From: Nonomuraea africana | Lineage (GTDB): Bacteria > Actinomycetota > Actinomycetes > Streptosporangiales > Streptosporangiaceae | Assembly: GCF_014873535.1 (NCBI RefSeq) | Contig: NZ_JADBEF010000001.1 | Location: forward strand, 5,890,001-5,954,000 | Length of the DNA: 64,000 bases | Direction of reading: 5' to 3' | Shown here: positions 26,715 through 35,011 of the stretch, piece by piece | How positions within the stretch are numbered: the first letter of the stretch is position 1 | Layout of the letters: each line of letters begins with the position of its first letter | The notes under the pieces: model-generated | Seen by the model: the letters and a program-made list of their open reading frames with translations, nothing else | What the model was told of the DNA's origin: nothing | Databases searched by the model: none | Position numbers and translations under genes: made by a program

Positions 26715-28220
26715 TCAGCGCCGCCGCCGCTTGGCCGTACCGAAGATCGAGCGGCTGATCTCGCGGCCCAGCGAGCTGGCGGCCGACCTGGCGAACGACT
26801 TGAAGATCGACGAGCCCAGCACCGACTCCAGCACGGACGGCTGTTCCGGAGCCGGCGCGGGTGGCACTGGTTCGCGCGGCGCGGGTTCGGGCGCGGCGGG
26901 CGGGGGCGCCACCCGCGCGGCCAGCAGCTCGTAGGCCGACTGCCGGTCGATCTCCTGGCCGTACCTGGACCGCAGCGGCGAGGCTGCGACGATGCCGGCG
27001 ACGACCGAGGGGTCCGAGGGCGCCATGAGCGAGCGGGGCGCCTGCAGTCTGGTCCACGCCACCGGGGTGGGCACGCCCTTGTCCGATAGCACGGTCACGA
27101 CGGCCTCGCCGATGCCGAGCTGGGTCAGCAGCTCCTCCAGGTCGTAGGAGGAGTGCGGGAAGGTGGAGACCGTCGCCTTCAGCGCCTTGGCGTCCTGCGG
27201 GGTGAAGGCCCGTAGCGCGTGCTGGACCCTGGCCCCGAGCTGCGCCAGCACGTCGGCGGGCACGTCCTTGGGCGTCTGGGTGACGAAGAACACGCCGACC
27301 CCCTTCGACCTGATCAGCCGAACGGTCTGGGTGATCGAGCGCAGGAACGCCTTGGAGGCGTCGGTGAAGAGCAGGTGCGCCTCGTCGAAGAAGAAGACGA
27401 GCCGGGGCTTGTCGGGGTCGCCCACCTCGGGCAGGTCGCCGAACAGGTCGGCCAGCAGCCACATCAGGAAGGTGGAGAAGAGGACCGGCCGGTCCTGCAC
27501 CGAGGGCAGCTCCAGGATCGAGACCACGCCCCTGCCGTCGGGCGTGACCCGCAGCAGGTCATGTGTGTCGAACTCGGGCTCGCCGAAGAACTGGTCGGCG
27601 CCCTCGGCCGACAGGTTGGTCAGCGCGCGCAGGATCACCCCCGCCGTCTGCTTCGACAGGCCGCCGACGCCCTTCAGCACGTCCGGGTTGTCGATCAGGT
27701 ACTGGATGACCGCCCGCAGGTCCTTCATGTCCAGCAGCGGCAGGCCGTTGGTGTCGGCGAAGTGGAAGACGAGGCCGAGCGACGACTCCTGGGTCTCGTT
27801 CAGCTCGAGCACCTTGGCCAGCAGCGTCGGCCCGAAGGCGGTCATCGTGGCGCGCAGCGGCACACCCTCGCCCATCCCGCCCAGCGCGTAGAACTCCACG
27901 GGGCACGCCACGCCCGACCAGTCCTGCCCGATGCCCGCCGTCCGCTTCAGCAGCCCCTCCGAGGACTCGCCCGGCGAGGCCATGCCGGACAGGTCGCCCT
28001 TGATGTCGGCGAGGAAGACCGGCACGCCCTGCTCCGACAGCTGCTCGGCCATCACCTGGAGCGTCTTGGTCTTGCCGGTGCCCGTGGCACCGGCCACCAG
28101 CCCGTGCCTGTTGAACATCCGCAACGGCACCCTGATGGGCGCGTCGGGCCGCGGCTCGCCGTTCTCCATGAGGACGCCCAGCCGCAGCGCCGGCCCCTCG
28201 AAGTCATAGCCCTGCGTCAT
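26715..28220 (-). CDS. HerA-like ATPase (DUF853)
   Basis: A 501-residue P-loop ATPase of the HerA/FtsK superfamily, DUF853 (YjgR-like) branch. Walker A is GATGTGKTKT (44-53), the Walker B region is RLVFFFDEAHLLF, and the arginine-finger region is near SKGVGVFFVTQTPKDVP. The C-terminal 60 residues are Pro/Ala-rich and end in a basic KRRRR tail. Members are thought to act on nucleic acid or as hexameric motors, but no function is proven for this branch. Its ATG overlaps the stop of the deacetylase gene by 4 nt (ATGA), implying translational coupling. Confidence 0.9.
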   Translation of the reverse strand: MTQGYDFEGPALRLGVLMENGEPRPDAPIRVPLRMFNRHGLVAGATGTGKTKTLQVMAEQLSEQGVPVFLADIKGDLSGMASPGESSEGLLKRTAGIGQDWSGVACPVEFYALGGMGEGVPLRATMTAFGPTLLAKVLELNETQESSLGLVFHFADTNGLPLLDMKDLRAVIQYLIDNPDVLKGVGGLSKQTAGVILRALTNLSAEGADQFFGEPEFDTHDLLRVTPDGRGVVSILELPSVQDRPVLFSTFLMWLLADLFGDLPEVGDPDKPRLVFFFDEAHLLFTDASKAFLRSITQTVRLIRSKGVGVFFVTQTPKDVPADVLAQLGARVQHALRAFTPQDAKALKATVSTFPHSSYDLEELLTQLGIGEAVVTVLSDKGVPTPVAWTRLQAPRSLMAPSDPSVVAGIVAASPLRSRYGQEIDRQSAYELLAARVAPPPAAPEPAPREPVPPAPAPEQPSVLESVLGSSIFKSFARSAASSLGREISRSIFGTAKRRRR

Positions 28221-29005
28221 CGTTCGGTGTACTTCCTGCCGGGATCGGGTGTCCTGCCGTACAGCTCGGAGACGGTGACGAACTTGTAGCCCCGCTTCGC
28301 CAGGACGTCGATCACGTCGGGCACGGCCTCAACGGTCGTGCGGTGGATGTCGTGCAGGAGCACGATCGAGCCCCGCGTGGCCCTGACCGCGCGCTTGGCC
28401 ACCACGGAGGCGACGCGGTCGCGCCAGTCGAAGGTGTCGACGTTCCACAGGATCTGCGCGAGCTGCTCCCTGCGGGTCTCCTCCGCCACCCGTTTGCCGG
28501 TCGACCCGAACGGCGGCCGCATCACCCTCATCCGCACCCCCGCGACCCGCTCGACCAGGTCCTGGGTGCGCAGGAGCTCCCGCCTGATGCCCTCGATCGG
28601 CAGCGTGGTGAGCTGAGCGTGGCTCCACGAGTGGTTGCCGAGTTCGTGCCCCTCCTCGACCATGCGCGCCAGGTTGTGCTCCTTGTCGGCCGCCACCCTC
28701 TGCCCGACCACGAAGAAGGTCGCCCTCACCTCGCGCTCGTCGAGCAGGTCGAGGAGCCACCGCGTGTAGTCACCTGGGCCGTCGTCGAAGGTCAGCGCCA
28801 CGCACTTGGCGTATGTGCAGTCGACCCGCTCCACCGGCCTGGGCCAGCCCGGCTGCGCGGCGGCGAGCGACCGCGCCAGGACGTCGGACTCGACCCTGAC
28901 CGGAACCCTCGCGCTGAGCGGGACGGCCACGGGCCCCTTCGCCACCTCGTGGGCGCCGCAGCCGGCCGCCAGCAGCAAGGCGAGCAGCCCTGGCCACACC
29001 CGCAT
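28217..29005 (-). CDS. Polysaccharide deacetylase lipoprotein (NodB domain)
   Basis: A 262-residue lipoprotein: RVWPGLLALLLAAGC gives a lipobox with C16, which fixes the ATG at 29005 over one 7 codons upstream. The NodB domain has motif 1 TFDDGPG, motif 2 HSWSHA with both metal His residues, motif 3 RPPFGS and motif 5 IVLLHDIH. Metal-dependent removal of acetyl groups from wall peptidoglycan or other surface glycans is expected. It is upstream of and coupled to the HerA-like ATPase, an unusual pairing. Confidence 0.93.
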   Translation of the reverse strand: MRVWPGLLALLLAAGCGAHEVAKGPVAVPLSARVPVRVESDVLARSLAAAQPGWPRPVERVDCTYAKCVALTFDDGPGDYTRWLLDLLDEREVRATFFVVGQRVAADKEHNLARMVEEGHELGNHSWSHAQLTTLPIEGIRRELLRTQDLVERVAGVRMRVMRPPFGSTGKRVAEETRREQLAQILWNVDTFDWRDRVASVVAKRAVRATRGSIVLLHDIHRTTVEAVPDVIDVLAKRGYKFVTVSELYGRTPDPGRKYTER

Positions 29006-29037
29006 GCTTCCCCCCGAAAGCGACACGGGGGATCACA

Positions 29038-29343
29038 TCACGGATAATCCTGAACCGAGCCCCCCCGAAGCTCTTTTGCCAGGTCTTCCCACCAGACTGG
29101 GACATCAGCCTGCAGTTCCGTGTAACGACGCGCCACGCGTATGGCACATCCAACCGGATCCGTACCCAGATGCCGACGTTTCACCGCGCCCTCCTGCCAA
29201 CGGTAAAACCCCTCACGGAACCGCACGACCAGCCCGATCCATACCGAGAGAGTGGCGTCATCTCCCACCTCGTAGGCGCTGGTCACCCCCAAGCCGGTCA
29301 GCTCCGCGTGAAGCTTCTCGATCGCAGCACGGGACTCAGACAA
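29038..29343 (-). CDS. Small hypothetical protein
   Basis: About 101 residues, not recognised. The TTG at 29343 (LSESRAAIEKLHAELTGLG) has AGGGGG about 9 nt upstream and is preferred over an earlier ATG. The protein is acidic and aromatic (VWIGLVVRFREGFYRWQEGAVKRRHL; VPVWWEDLAKEL) and has no membrane segment or signal peptide. GC content and codon bias are lower than in the neighbours, which may mean recent arrival. It lies between the deacetylase and XRE genes on the same strand with short gaps. Confidence 0.5.
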   Translation of the reverse strand: MSESRAAIEKLHAELTGLGVTSAYEVGDDATLSVWIGLVVRFREGFYRWQEGAVKRRHLGTDPVGCAIRVARRYTELQADVPVWWEDLAKELRGGSVQDYP

Positions 29344-29433
29344 CGCACAACCCCCTGTCGAGGACGTGTCGCACAACAGGGGATGTACCCAGCTTGCGCA
29401 CGATCGAGTCCGGGAACTCCGGGGTTTTGGAGC

Positions 29434-30006
29434 CTAGTGGTCAGGGGTCTCCCTCGGCTCGCTAACGACCATCACCATCCGGAGTTCCTCCCGGCCCTCG
29501 TTGGCGTAGCGGTGGGGGCGATCGGCGGAGAAGACGACGGCGTCGCCCGTCGCGACCGCGTGGCTCCTGCCGTACACGGTCAGCGTCAGCTCGCCCGACA
29601 GCACCCACAGCATCTCGCGCGCGCCCGGCAGGTGCGCGTCGCCGTCGTGGTGCTCGCCGGGCGCGAGACGCCACTCCCACAGCTCCAGGATGGCGGGGGC
29701 GTCGGTACCGACCAGCAGCCTCGCCGAGCCGTCTCCCTGCTTGAAGGTGACGATCTCGGCGGCGGGCACCACCCGCACCAGCGGGGTGTCGGAGACCTCC
29801 AGCAGGCGGGCGACGCTGACGCTGAGCGCGTCGGCGATCCGCACCAGGGTGGTGATGCTCGGGTTGGTACGGCCCTGCTCGACCTGCACCAGCATGCCGC
29901 GGCTCACCCCCGACCTGGCGGCAAGGGCGTCGAGGGTCAGCCCGCGGTGGGCGCGCTGGGCGCGCACGTTCGTGGCGATCGCCGCCGTGATCGTCTCGGG
30001 ATCCAT
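29434..30006 (-). CDS. XRE-family regulator with cupin domain
   Basis: A 190-residue regulator. An N-terminal XRE HTH (VRAQRAHRGLTLDALAARSGVSRGMLVQVEQGRTNPSITTLVRIADAL) is followed by a C-terminal cupin barrel (LELWEWRLAPGEHHDGDAHLPGAREMLWVLSGELTL). The first cupin motif keeps His residues that could bind metal. The ATG at 30006 gives the family N-terminus MDPETITAAI. It is divergent from an EamA transporter 47 bp away with a dyad between them, so it probably controls that transporter; the ligand is unknown. Confidence 0.92.
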   Translation of the reverse strand: MDPETITAAIATNVRAQRAHRGLTLDALAARSGVSRGMLVQVEQGRTNPSITTLVRIADALSVSVARLLEVSDTPLVRVVPAAEIVTFKQGDGSARLLVGTDAPAILELWEWRLAPGEHHDGDAHLPGAREMLWVLSGELTLTVYGRSHAVATGDAVVFSADRPHRYANEGREELRMVMVVSEPRETPDH

Positions 30007-30013
30007 GAAGTCC

Positions 30014-30047
30014 AGTGTAGTGAACACTCTTATCAATGTGCTGTACT
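30014..30047. promoter_or_regulatory. Operator and promoter between XRE regulator and EamA gene
   Basis: AGTGT-agtga-ACACT (30014-30028) is a perfect 5-bp inverted repeat. On the plus strand a -10 TGTACT (30042-30047) stands 6 nt before the EamA ATG, with TAGTGA (30018-30023) as a weak -35 inside the dyad. A regulator bound there would block it; the message would be leaderless. Confidence 0.5.
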
Positions 30048-30053
30048 AAGCGC

Positions 30054-30890
30054 ATGACAACTGCGGTGATCTTGGCGACAGCGTGCGCCCTCGTGTACGG
30101 CACAGCGGACTTCTGCGGCGGCCTGGCCACGCGACGATCCCGTGTGCTCTCGGTCGTGGTGCTGTCACAGATCGCCGGATTCGCCCTGGTGCTGGCGATG
30201 CTGCCGGTTCTGCCCGGAGCGCCGTCCGAGGCCGCGGTCACCTGGGGTCTCGGCGCCGGCCTGGCCGGAGCGGCCGGGCTGGTGCTGTTCTACCGGGCGC
30301 TGGCCACCGGCGTGATGTCGGTGGTGGCGCCCACGACGGCGGTCACCTCCGCGGCGCTGCCGGTGCTGTTCGGGCTGATCAGCGGGGAGCGACCGGCGGC
30401 CGTGCAACTGGTGGGCATCGCGCTCGCGCTGCTGTCGGTGCTGCTGGTGAGCAGGAGTCCGGCGACCGAGCAGCGCTCCTCGCTCACCTCGATCGCCACC
30501 GCGCTGGCGGCGGGCGCTGGCTTCGGCGGCTTCTTCATCCTGCTCGGGCAGGCCCCCGAAGGCAGCGGCCTGTGGCCCCTCGTCGGCGCCAGAATCGCCT
30601 CGATCAGCCTCGTCGTGCTGCTGGCCCTCGTCACCCGCAGAACGCTGAAGCCGGGCGAAGGCGCGCTCGGCATCATCGCGCTGGCCGGGGTGCTCGACAT
30701 GGCGGCCAACGTCCTCTACCTGCTCGCCGAGCAGGAGGGCCTGCTCAGCCTGGTCGCCGTGCTGGTCTCGCTGTACCCGGCCAGCACGCTGGTCCTGGCC
30801 CGGTACGTGCTCGGCGAGCGGTTGCAGGGCATCCAGGTGGCGGGGGTCGCCTTCGCGCTCGGCGCTGTCGCGTTGATAGCCGTTGCGTAG
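30054..30890 (+). CDS. EamA/DMT-family transporter
   Basis: A 278-residue inner-membrane protein with about ten hydrophobic helices in two homologous halves of five, as in the drug/metabolite transporter superfamily. Each half has the EamA pattern (VLFYRALATGVMSVVAPTTAVTSAALPVLFG; VLYLLAEQEGLLSLVAVLVSLYPASTLVLARYVLGERL). Export of a metabolite is likely; the substrate is unknown. The ATG at 30054 follows the -10 closely without a Shine-Dalgarno. Likely regulated by the divergent XRE-cupin protein. Confidence 0.92.
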   Translation: MTTAVILATACALVYGTADFCGGLATRRSRVLSVVVLSQIAGFALVLAMLPVLPGAPSEAAVTWGLGAGLAGAAGLVLFYRALATGVMSVVAPTTAVTSAALPVLFGLISGERPAAVQLVGIALALLSVLLVSRSPATEQRSSLTSIATALAAGAGFGGFFILLGQAPEGSGLWPLVGARIASISLVVLLALVTRRTLKPGEGALGIIALAGVLDMAANVLYLLAEQEGLLSLVAVLVSLYPASTLVLARYVLGERLQGIQVAGVAFALGAVALIAVA

Positions 30891-30918
30891 TTAGTCAAGC
30901 GCTTGTTACGGTCTGGCC

Positions 30919-31788
30919 GTGCATCCGGACCGGACGTTCAGGCATGTCGCCGTGCCGTACGACTCCGATGAGGGTTTTCTCCGGATGGTCCTGCCTCGCG
31001 TCCGGCACGCGCTGGCCGAGGGCAGACAGGTACTGGTGGTCACCGACGCGGCGAAGCTCGCGCTGCTGGACGTCGAGGTCGACACCAGGCTCTCCAGCCG
31101 GTGGTACGGTCACCCGCACCGCACGCTGGCCGCCTACCTCGACTACATGCGGGGGCGGCGGACACTGGTCGTCGGCGAGCCGCCGTGGGAGAGCTGGGAC
31201 GAGCGCGAGTCCAGGGAGTGGATCCGCTACGAGTCGATCACCAACGCCGCGCTCGGCGGGGTCGACGCCACGCTGCTGTGCCTTTACCGCACGGAGTTCG
31301 CGGCGCGGGCCTACCTCACCCACCCCGAGGTGCTCAGCGTCCGCTACGTGGATCCGCGGTCGCTGGTGCTCGACGGCGACCAGGCCCCGCTCCCCGAGCC
31401 GAACGGCACGGCGATGGTGACGTCGTTCGCCGCCCACACGCTCAACCGGCTGCGCAGGCGCGTCTCCGACTTCGCCAGGGAGGCGGGCATGGACCGCAAC
31501 CTCGTCGCCTCGCTCGTGCTGAGCGTCTCGGAGATCGCCGCCAACAGCGTCGAGCACGGCGCGGGTCACGGCACGGTCGCCATGTGGACCGAGGGCGACG
31601 AGGTGGTGTGCGAGGTCCTCGACCCCGGCGGCGCCGCGCTCGACGACCCGTTACCCGGCTACATACCGCCAGAGCCCGAATCCCCTCGGGGATACGGGCT
31701 CTGGATAAGTCGTCAGTTGTGCGATCACGTTCTGGTACGGGCCGACGGCGGCGGCCTGCGCGTGCGCCTGCACATGAAGAAGGCCTAG
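30919..31788 (+). CDS. MEDS-domain anti-sigma/ATP-binding regulatory protein
   Basis: 289 residues in two parts. The N-terminal 150 or so residues are a MEDS-type sensory domain (FRHVAVPYDSDEGFLRMVLPRVRHALAEG). The C-terminal 120 are a GHKL ATPase of the anti-sigma (HATPase_c_2) type: N-box SVSEIAANSVEHG, G1 EVLDPGG, and G2 RGYGLWISRQLCD. Such proteins act as kinases of anti-sigma-factor antagonists or as partner-switch regulators. The GTG at 30919 is used. The stop overlaps the convergent sigma-factor stop by 4 nt. A direct link to that sigma factor is not shown, since GHKL anti-sigma factors usually bind SigB/SigF-type sigmas, not ECF ones. Confidence 0.85.
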   Translation: MHPDRTFRHVAVPYDSDEGFLRMVLPRVRHALAEGRQVLVVTDAAKLALLDVEVDTRLSSRWYGHPHRTLAAYLDYMRGRRTLVVGEPPWESWDERESREWIRYESITNAALGGVDATLLCLYRTEFAARAYLTHPEVLSVRYVDPRSLVLDGDQAPLPEPNGTAMVTSFAAHTLNRLRRRVSDFAREAGMDRNLVASLVLSVSEIAANSVEHGAGHGTVAMWTEGDEVVCEVLDPGGAALDDPLPGYIPPEPESPRGYGLWISRQLCDHVLVRADGGGLRVRLHMKKA

Positions 31789-32381
31789 GCGGCGGCACGC
31801 TGGGCGGGAAGGCGCACGGCGCCCTCCTCGAGGGCGTAGCCCTCCAACATGGACCGCAGCTGTCGACGACCGCGGTGCAGCCGGGACATCACGGTTCCAA
31901 TGGGGGTGCCCATCCGCTCGGCGATCTCCTTGTAGGGAAAGCCCTCAACATCGGCGAGGTAGACCGCGACCCTGAAGTCCTCGGGCAGCGCGCGCAGGGC
32001 GTTCATCACCGCGCTGTCGGGCAGCCGCTCGAGCGCCTCGGTCTCGGCGGACTTCAGCCCGCTGGACATGTGCGACTCAGCCGCGTGCAGCTGCCAGTCC
32101 TCGACCTCCTCGGCGGCGGCAAGCTTCGGCGAGCGCTGCTTCTTGCGGTAGTCGTTGATGAAGTTGTTGGTCAGGATCCGGTGCAGCCACGCCTTGAGGT
32201 TGGTGCCCTCGCGGAACTGGTGGTAGGACGTGTACGCCTTGGCCACGGTCTCCTGGACGAGGTCCTCGGCGTCAGCCGTGTTGCGGGTAAGGCGCATCGC
32301 GGAGGCGAACAGCTGCGAGGTCACCGGAACGACGTCTCGTTCGAACCAGTCCTGGCGCTGCTCATCGGTCATAGTGATCAT
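31785..32381 (-). CDS. ECF sigma factor, SigR/SigH-like
   Basis: A 198-residue extracytoplasmic-function sigma factor. Region 2 is LTRNTADAEDLVQETVAKAYTSYHQFREGTNLKAWLHRILTNNFINDYRKKQR; region 4 is ALRALPEDFRVAVYLADVEGFPYKEIAERMGTPIGTVMSRLHRGRRQLR. The YKEIAERMGTPIGTVMSRLHRGR stretch is close to that of thiol-stress sigmas SigR and SigH. GGAGGGGGA sits 6 nt before the ATG at 32381. In that group a zinc anti-sigma (RsrA/RshA) normally follows; here a convergent ATP-binding gene occupies that place, so the cognate anti-sigma is missing or elsewhere. The frame extends 19 codons upstream, recalling the long SigR isoform, but without a good ribosome site. Confidence 0.92.
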   Translation of the reverse strand: MITMTDEQRQDWFERDVVPVTSQLFASAMRLTRNTADAEDLVQETVAKAYTSYHQFREGTNLKAWLHRILTNNFINDYRKKQRSPKLAAAEEVEDWQLHAAESHMSSGLKSAETEALERLPDSAVMNALRALPEDFRVAVYLADVEGFPYKEIAERMGTPIGTVMSRLHRGRRQLRSMLEGYALEEGAVRLPAQRAAA

Positions 32382-32617
32382 AGAATCCCCCTCCGTGCTC
32401 TCCCCCCGGATGCCTGTCAATCGCCCAGGAGTAATCATCCTCGCAAGCCCGGCGTAAGGGCGGCGTTAGGCGTTCTACCTGGTCAGGGGGCCGATCGGTC
32501 CGTATGCTCGCGGCGTGCACCATCACGTCCACGGCCGGACAAGTCTCATTATCGTAACACTCTCCCCTCAATTTTCCATGGATAGTGGTCAGAGTCACAT
32601 GAGATAGCGTATTGACC
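32382..32617. promoter_or_regulatory. Divergent intergenic region, sigma factor / PLP enzyme
   Basis: 236 bp of lower GC than its surroundings. On the minus strand a TACGATAAT (32556-32548) resembles an extended -10 about 165 nt before the sigma gene. I looked for the SigR-type promoter (GGAAT, 18-19 bp, GTT) and found no convincing match on either strand. Confidence 0.35.
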
Positions 32618-33688
32618 ATGGAATACGTGGACCGTCACGACAGTCGAGCCCGGCGCTGGGTGGCTGAGGCCATTCGCAAGGTGGAGGCCGACACCAACCG
32701 CAGCTCTGACACTCACCTCCATGTGTTTCCGCTGCCCCCGCACTGGGGGGTAAACCTCTATCTCAAAGACGAGTCGGTCCACCCCACTGGTTCACTCAAG
32801 CACCGGCTGGCCCGTTCCCTTTTCCTCTACGGGCTGGCGAACGGCTGGATCGGTCCCACCACCACGATCGTCGAGGCCTCCAGCGGCTCGACCGCGGTCA
32901 GCGAGGCGTACTTCGCCCGGTTGGTCGGCCTGCCCTTCGTCGCGGTGATGCCCGCGAGCACCTCTCCCGAGAAGATCTCGCTCATCGAGTTCTACGGCGG
33001 CAAGTGCCACCTCGTCGAGGACCCCTCCTCGATCTACGAGGAGTCGCGCAGGATCACCGCGGAGACCGGCGGCCACTTCATGGACCAGTTCACCTACGCC
33101 GAGCGCGCCACCGACTGGCGCGGCAACAACAACATCGCCGAGTCGATCTACGCGCAGATGTCCATGGAGCCCTATCCCGAGCCCGAGTGGATCGTGGTCG
33201 GCGCGGGCACCGGCGGCACGTCCGCCACGATCGGCCGCTACATCCGCTACCGGCGCTACAGCACGCGGCTGGCGGTGGTGGACCCCGCGGGCTCGGCGTT
33301 CTACCCGTCGTGGACGTCGGGCGAGGAGGTCGCCGCGCCCGGCTCGCGCATCGAGGGCATCGGCAGGCCGCGCGTGGAGCCCTCGTTCCTGCCCGGCGTG
33401 ATCGACAGGATGATCCAGGTGCCCGACGCCGCCTCGATCGCCGCGATGCGCTGGGTACGTGAGGTGACCGGGCGCGACGTGGGCGGATCCACCGGCACGA
33501 ACGTGGCGGCGGCCGTGCAGCTCATCACGGAGATGCGGGCGGCGGGCGACCAGGGCAGCATCGTCACGCTCATCTGCGACAGCGGCGACCGCTACCGATG
33601 CACGTACGGCGACGACGCGTGGCTGGCGTCGAAGGGCATCGACATCGCCCCCGATCTCGCGACCTTCCGTTCCTTCCTCACCAGTTAG
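32618..33688 (+). CDS. PLP-dependent cysteine synthase/desulfhydrase-like enzyme (Cds1 type)
   Basis: A 356-residue fold-type II PLP enzyme. The PLP lysine is K61 in PTGSLKHRLA, the phosphate-binding loop is GAGTGGTSATIG, and SSGSTAVSEAYFARLVGLPFVAVMP is the substrate asparagine-loop equivalent. The length and the WGVNLYLKDESVHPTGSLK start match the mycobacterial L-cysteine desulfhydrase Cds1, which makes H2S and pyruvate from cysteine, rather than a standard CysK. The ATG at 32618 is used; a TTG two codons earlier is possible. It is divergent from a SigR-like sigma factor, which would fit a thiol-stress theme, but this is inference. Confidence 0.87.
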   Translation: MEYVDRHDSRARRWVAEAIRKVEADTNRSSDTHLHVFPLPPHWGVNLYLKDESVHPTGSLKHRLARSLFLYGLANGWIGPTTTIVEASSGSTAVSEAYFARLVGLPFVAVMPASTSPEKISLIEFYGGKCHLVEDPSSIYEESRRITAETGGHFMDQFTYAERATDWRGNNNIAESIYAQMSMEPYPEPEWIVVGAGTGGTSATIGRYIRYRRYSTRLAVVDPAGSAFYPSWTSGEEVAAPGSRIEGIGRPRVEPSFLPGVIDRMIQVPDAASIAAMRWVREVTGRDVGGSTGTNVAAAVQLITEMRAAGDQGSIVTLICDSGDRYRCTYGDDAWLASKGIDIAPDLATFRSFLTS

Positions 33689-33839
33689 TACGGCAAGCCG
33701 GATCTGGCGCCTCCGCGGGAGCGTGGTCCCGTCCGCCGAAGGCGCGCCGCCCAGCAGGACTTCGGCGGGCCGCCGTCACGCCGTCCGTAACGGCGGCTCG
33801 CCACGCGCTCCCGGTGATGCGTAGCCCTGGAAAGACGCC

Positions 33840-33867
33840 GGCCCCGCGCCGAGGGTGGCGCGGGGCC
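33840..33867. terminator. Bidirectional terminator
   Basis: Perfect 11-bp stem GGCCCCGCGCC / GGCGCGGGGCC around GAGGGT, between the convergent PLP-enzyme and siderophore-binding genes. Followed by TTGCGTT on the plus strand. The remaining 33689-33839 shows nothing that I can assign. Confidence 0.8.
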
Positions 33868-33913
33868 TTGCGTTGCCGTACAGGAGTTGCCGTACGGGAG
33901 GAGAAGAGCAGGG

Positions 33914-34912
33914 TCAGGCCGCGCGCGCCGGGTCGACCTCGAAGATCTTGGCGAGGTCGTCGAGGATCGCGTGCGCGCCCTGGATGCCGACCGCGCTCAT
34001 CCACGTGGCGTCGTTCACGTCGTGCTTCTCACCCTTGAGCTTGCCCCACAGTGGGTTGTTCACGAACTGCTTCTTCGGGCCCTCCGCCGACGGGTCGGCG
34101 TAGGTCGAGACGAAGATGTGGTCGGCGTCGAAGTCGGCGATGCGCTCCTGGCTGATGTCCACGGCGATCGCGTTCGGGTCCTTCGGCTGGTCGGCGGGGC
34201 GCGGGAAGCCGACGTCCTTCAGCACGATGCCCGAGTAGGAGTTCTCGACGTAGAGCCTGGTCGTCGGCTCGCCGGCGAAGCGGACCACCGAGACGGTCGG
34301 CAGCTCGCCGTCCTTCGCCTTGATCGCCTCGCCGATCTTGGCCGCGCGCGCCTCGAAGTCCCTGAGCCTGGTCTCGGCGAGCTCCTCCTTGCCGAGCGCC
34401 TGCCCCATCAGGCGGACGTTCTCCTTCCAGATGGCGCCGGTGGTCTCGCTGAACACCGTGGGCGCGATCTGCGACAGCTTCGCGTAGAGGGCCTCGTGCC
34501 GCACCTTCGCCGAGACGATCAGGTCGGGCTTGAGCGCCATGATCTTCTCCAGGCTCGGCTGCTCGAGCGTGCCGACCGGCGTGGCCTCCTTGCCGTACTC
34601 GGTGGCGACGGAGCCGAGGTAGTCCGGCAGCTTGTCGTCGATCGAGCGGTAGGTCGTGTAGCCGACCACCGGGGTCTCCAGCGTGAGCACCGCGTCCACG
34701 AAGCTCTGGTCGAGCGCGACGACACGCTTGGGCTGGGCAGGGATCTTCGTCTCGCCCATCGCGTGCTTGATGACGCGGAACGGCTGCCCCTCGGCGGGCT
34801 GCGTCCCGGCGGGCTGGCCGGCGGCGGTGGTGCTGGTCGAGCCACAGGCGGCCAGGCCCAGGCTCAGTACGGCCCCCGCCACGCCCATGGCCACGGCGCG
34901 AAACGCTCTCAT
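33914..34912 (-). CDS. Iron-siderophore ABC transporter, substrate-binding lipoprotein
   Basis: A 332-residue lipoprotein: VLSLGLAAC gives a lipobox with C23, fixing the ATG at 34912. It is a FepB/FhuD-type periplasmic-binding fold (TroA-like): PKRVVALDQSFVDAVLTLETPVVGYTTY, ALKPDLIVSAKVRHEALYAKLSQIAPTV, and the final helices DDLAKIFEV. It captures ferric siderophores outside the membrane and passes them to the permease pair encoded divergently. The iron box between the genes implies repression by an iron-loaded IdeR/DmdR1 protein. Which siderophore is bound cannot be told; no siderophore biosynthesis genes are nearby. Confidence 0.94.
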   Translation of the reverse strand: MRAFRAVAMGVAGAVLSLGLAACGSTSTTAAGQPAGTQPAEGQPFRVIKHAMGETKIPAQPKRVVALDQSFVDAVLTLETPVVGYTTYRSIDDKLPDYLGSVATEYGKEATPVGTLEQPSLEKIMALKPDLIVSAKVRHEALYAKLSQIAPTVFSETTGAIWKENVRLMGQALGKEELAETRLRDFEARAAKIGEAIKAKDGELPTVSVVRFAGEPTTRLYVENSYSGIVLKDVGFPRPADQPKDPNAIAVDISQERIADFDADHIFVSTYADPSAEGPKKQFVNNPLWGKLKGEKHDVNDATWMSAVGIQGAHAILDDLAKIFEVDPARAA

Positions 34913-34929
34913 CCGGATCCCTCTCACAT

Positions 34930-34968
34930 TTAGGTTAGGCAAACCTCATTTAGATTAGCTATGCCTAA
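34930..34968. promoter_or_regulatory. Tandem IdeR/DmdR1-type iron boxes
   Basis: TTAGGTTAGGCAAACCTCA (34930-34948) matches the known actinobacterial iron-box consensus TTAGGTTAGGCTAACCTAA at 17 of 19 positions. A second, weaker box, TTAGATTAGCTATGCCTAA (34950-34968), matches about 12. Together they fill the divergent promoter between the binding protein and the permease genes. Confidence 0.88.
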
Positions 34969-35011
34969 GCTGGCATACTTCACCCGGGTCGGCAACAGCG
35001 AGGAGGAGCAG

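Noticed and set aside
32382..32438. 19-codon upstream extension of the sigma factor as a long isoform
   Set aside because: The frame is open, but no convincing ribosome site precedes it, whereas the ATG at 32381 has an excellent one.
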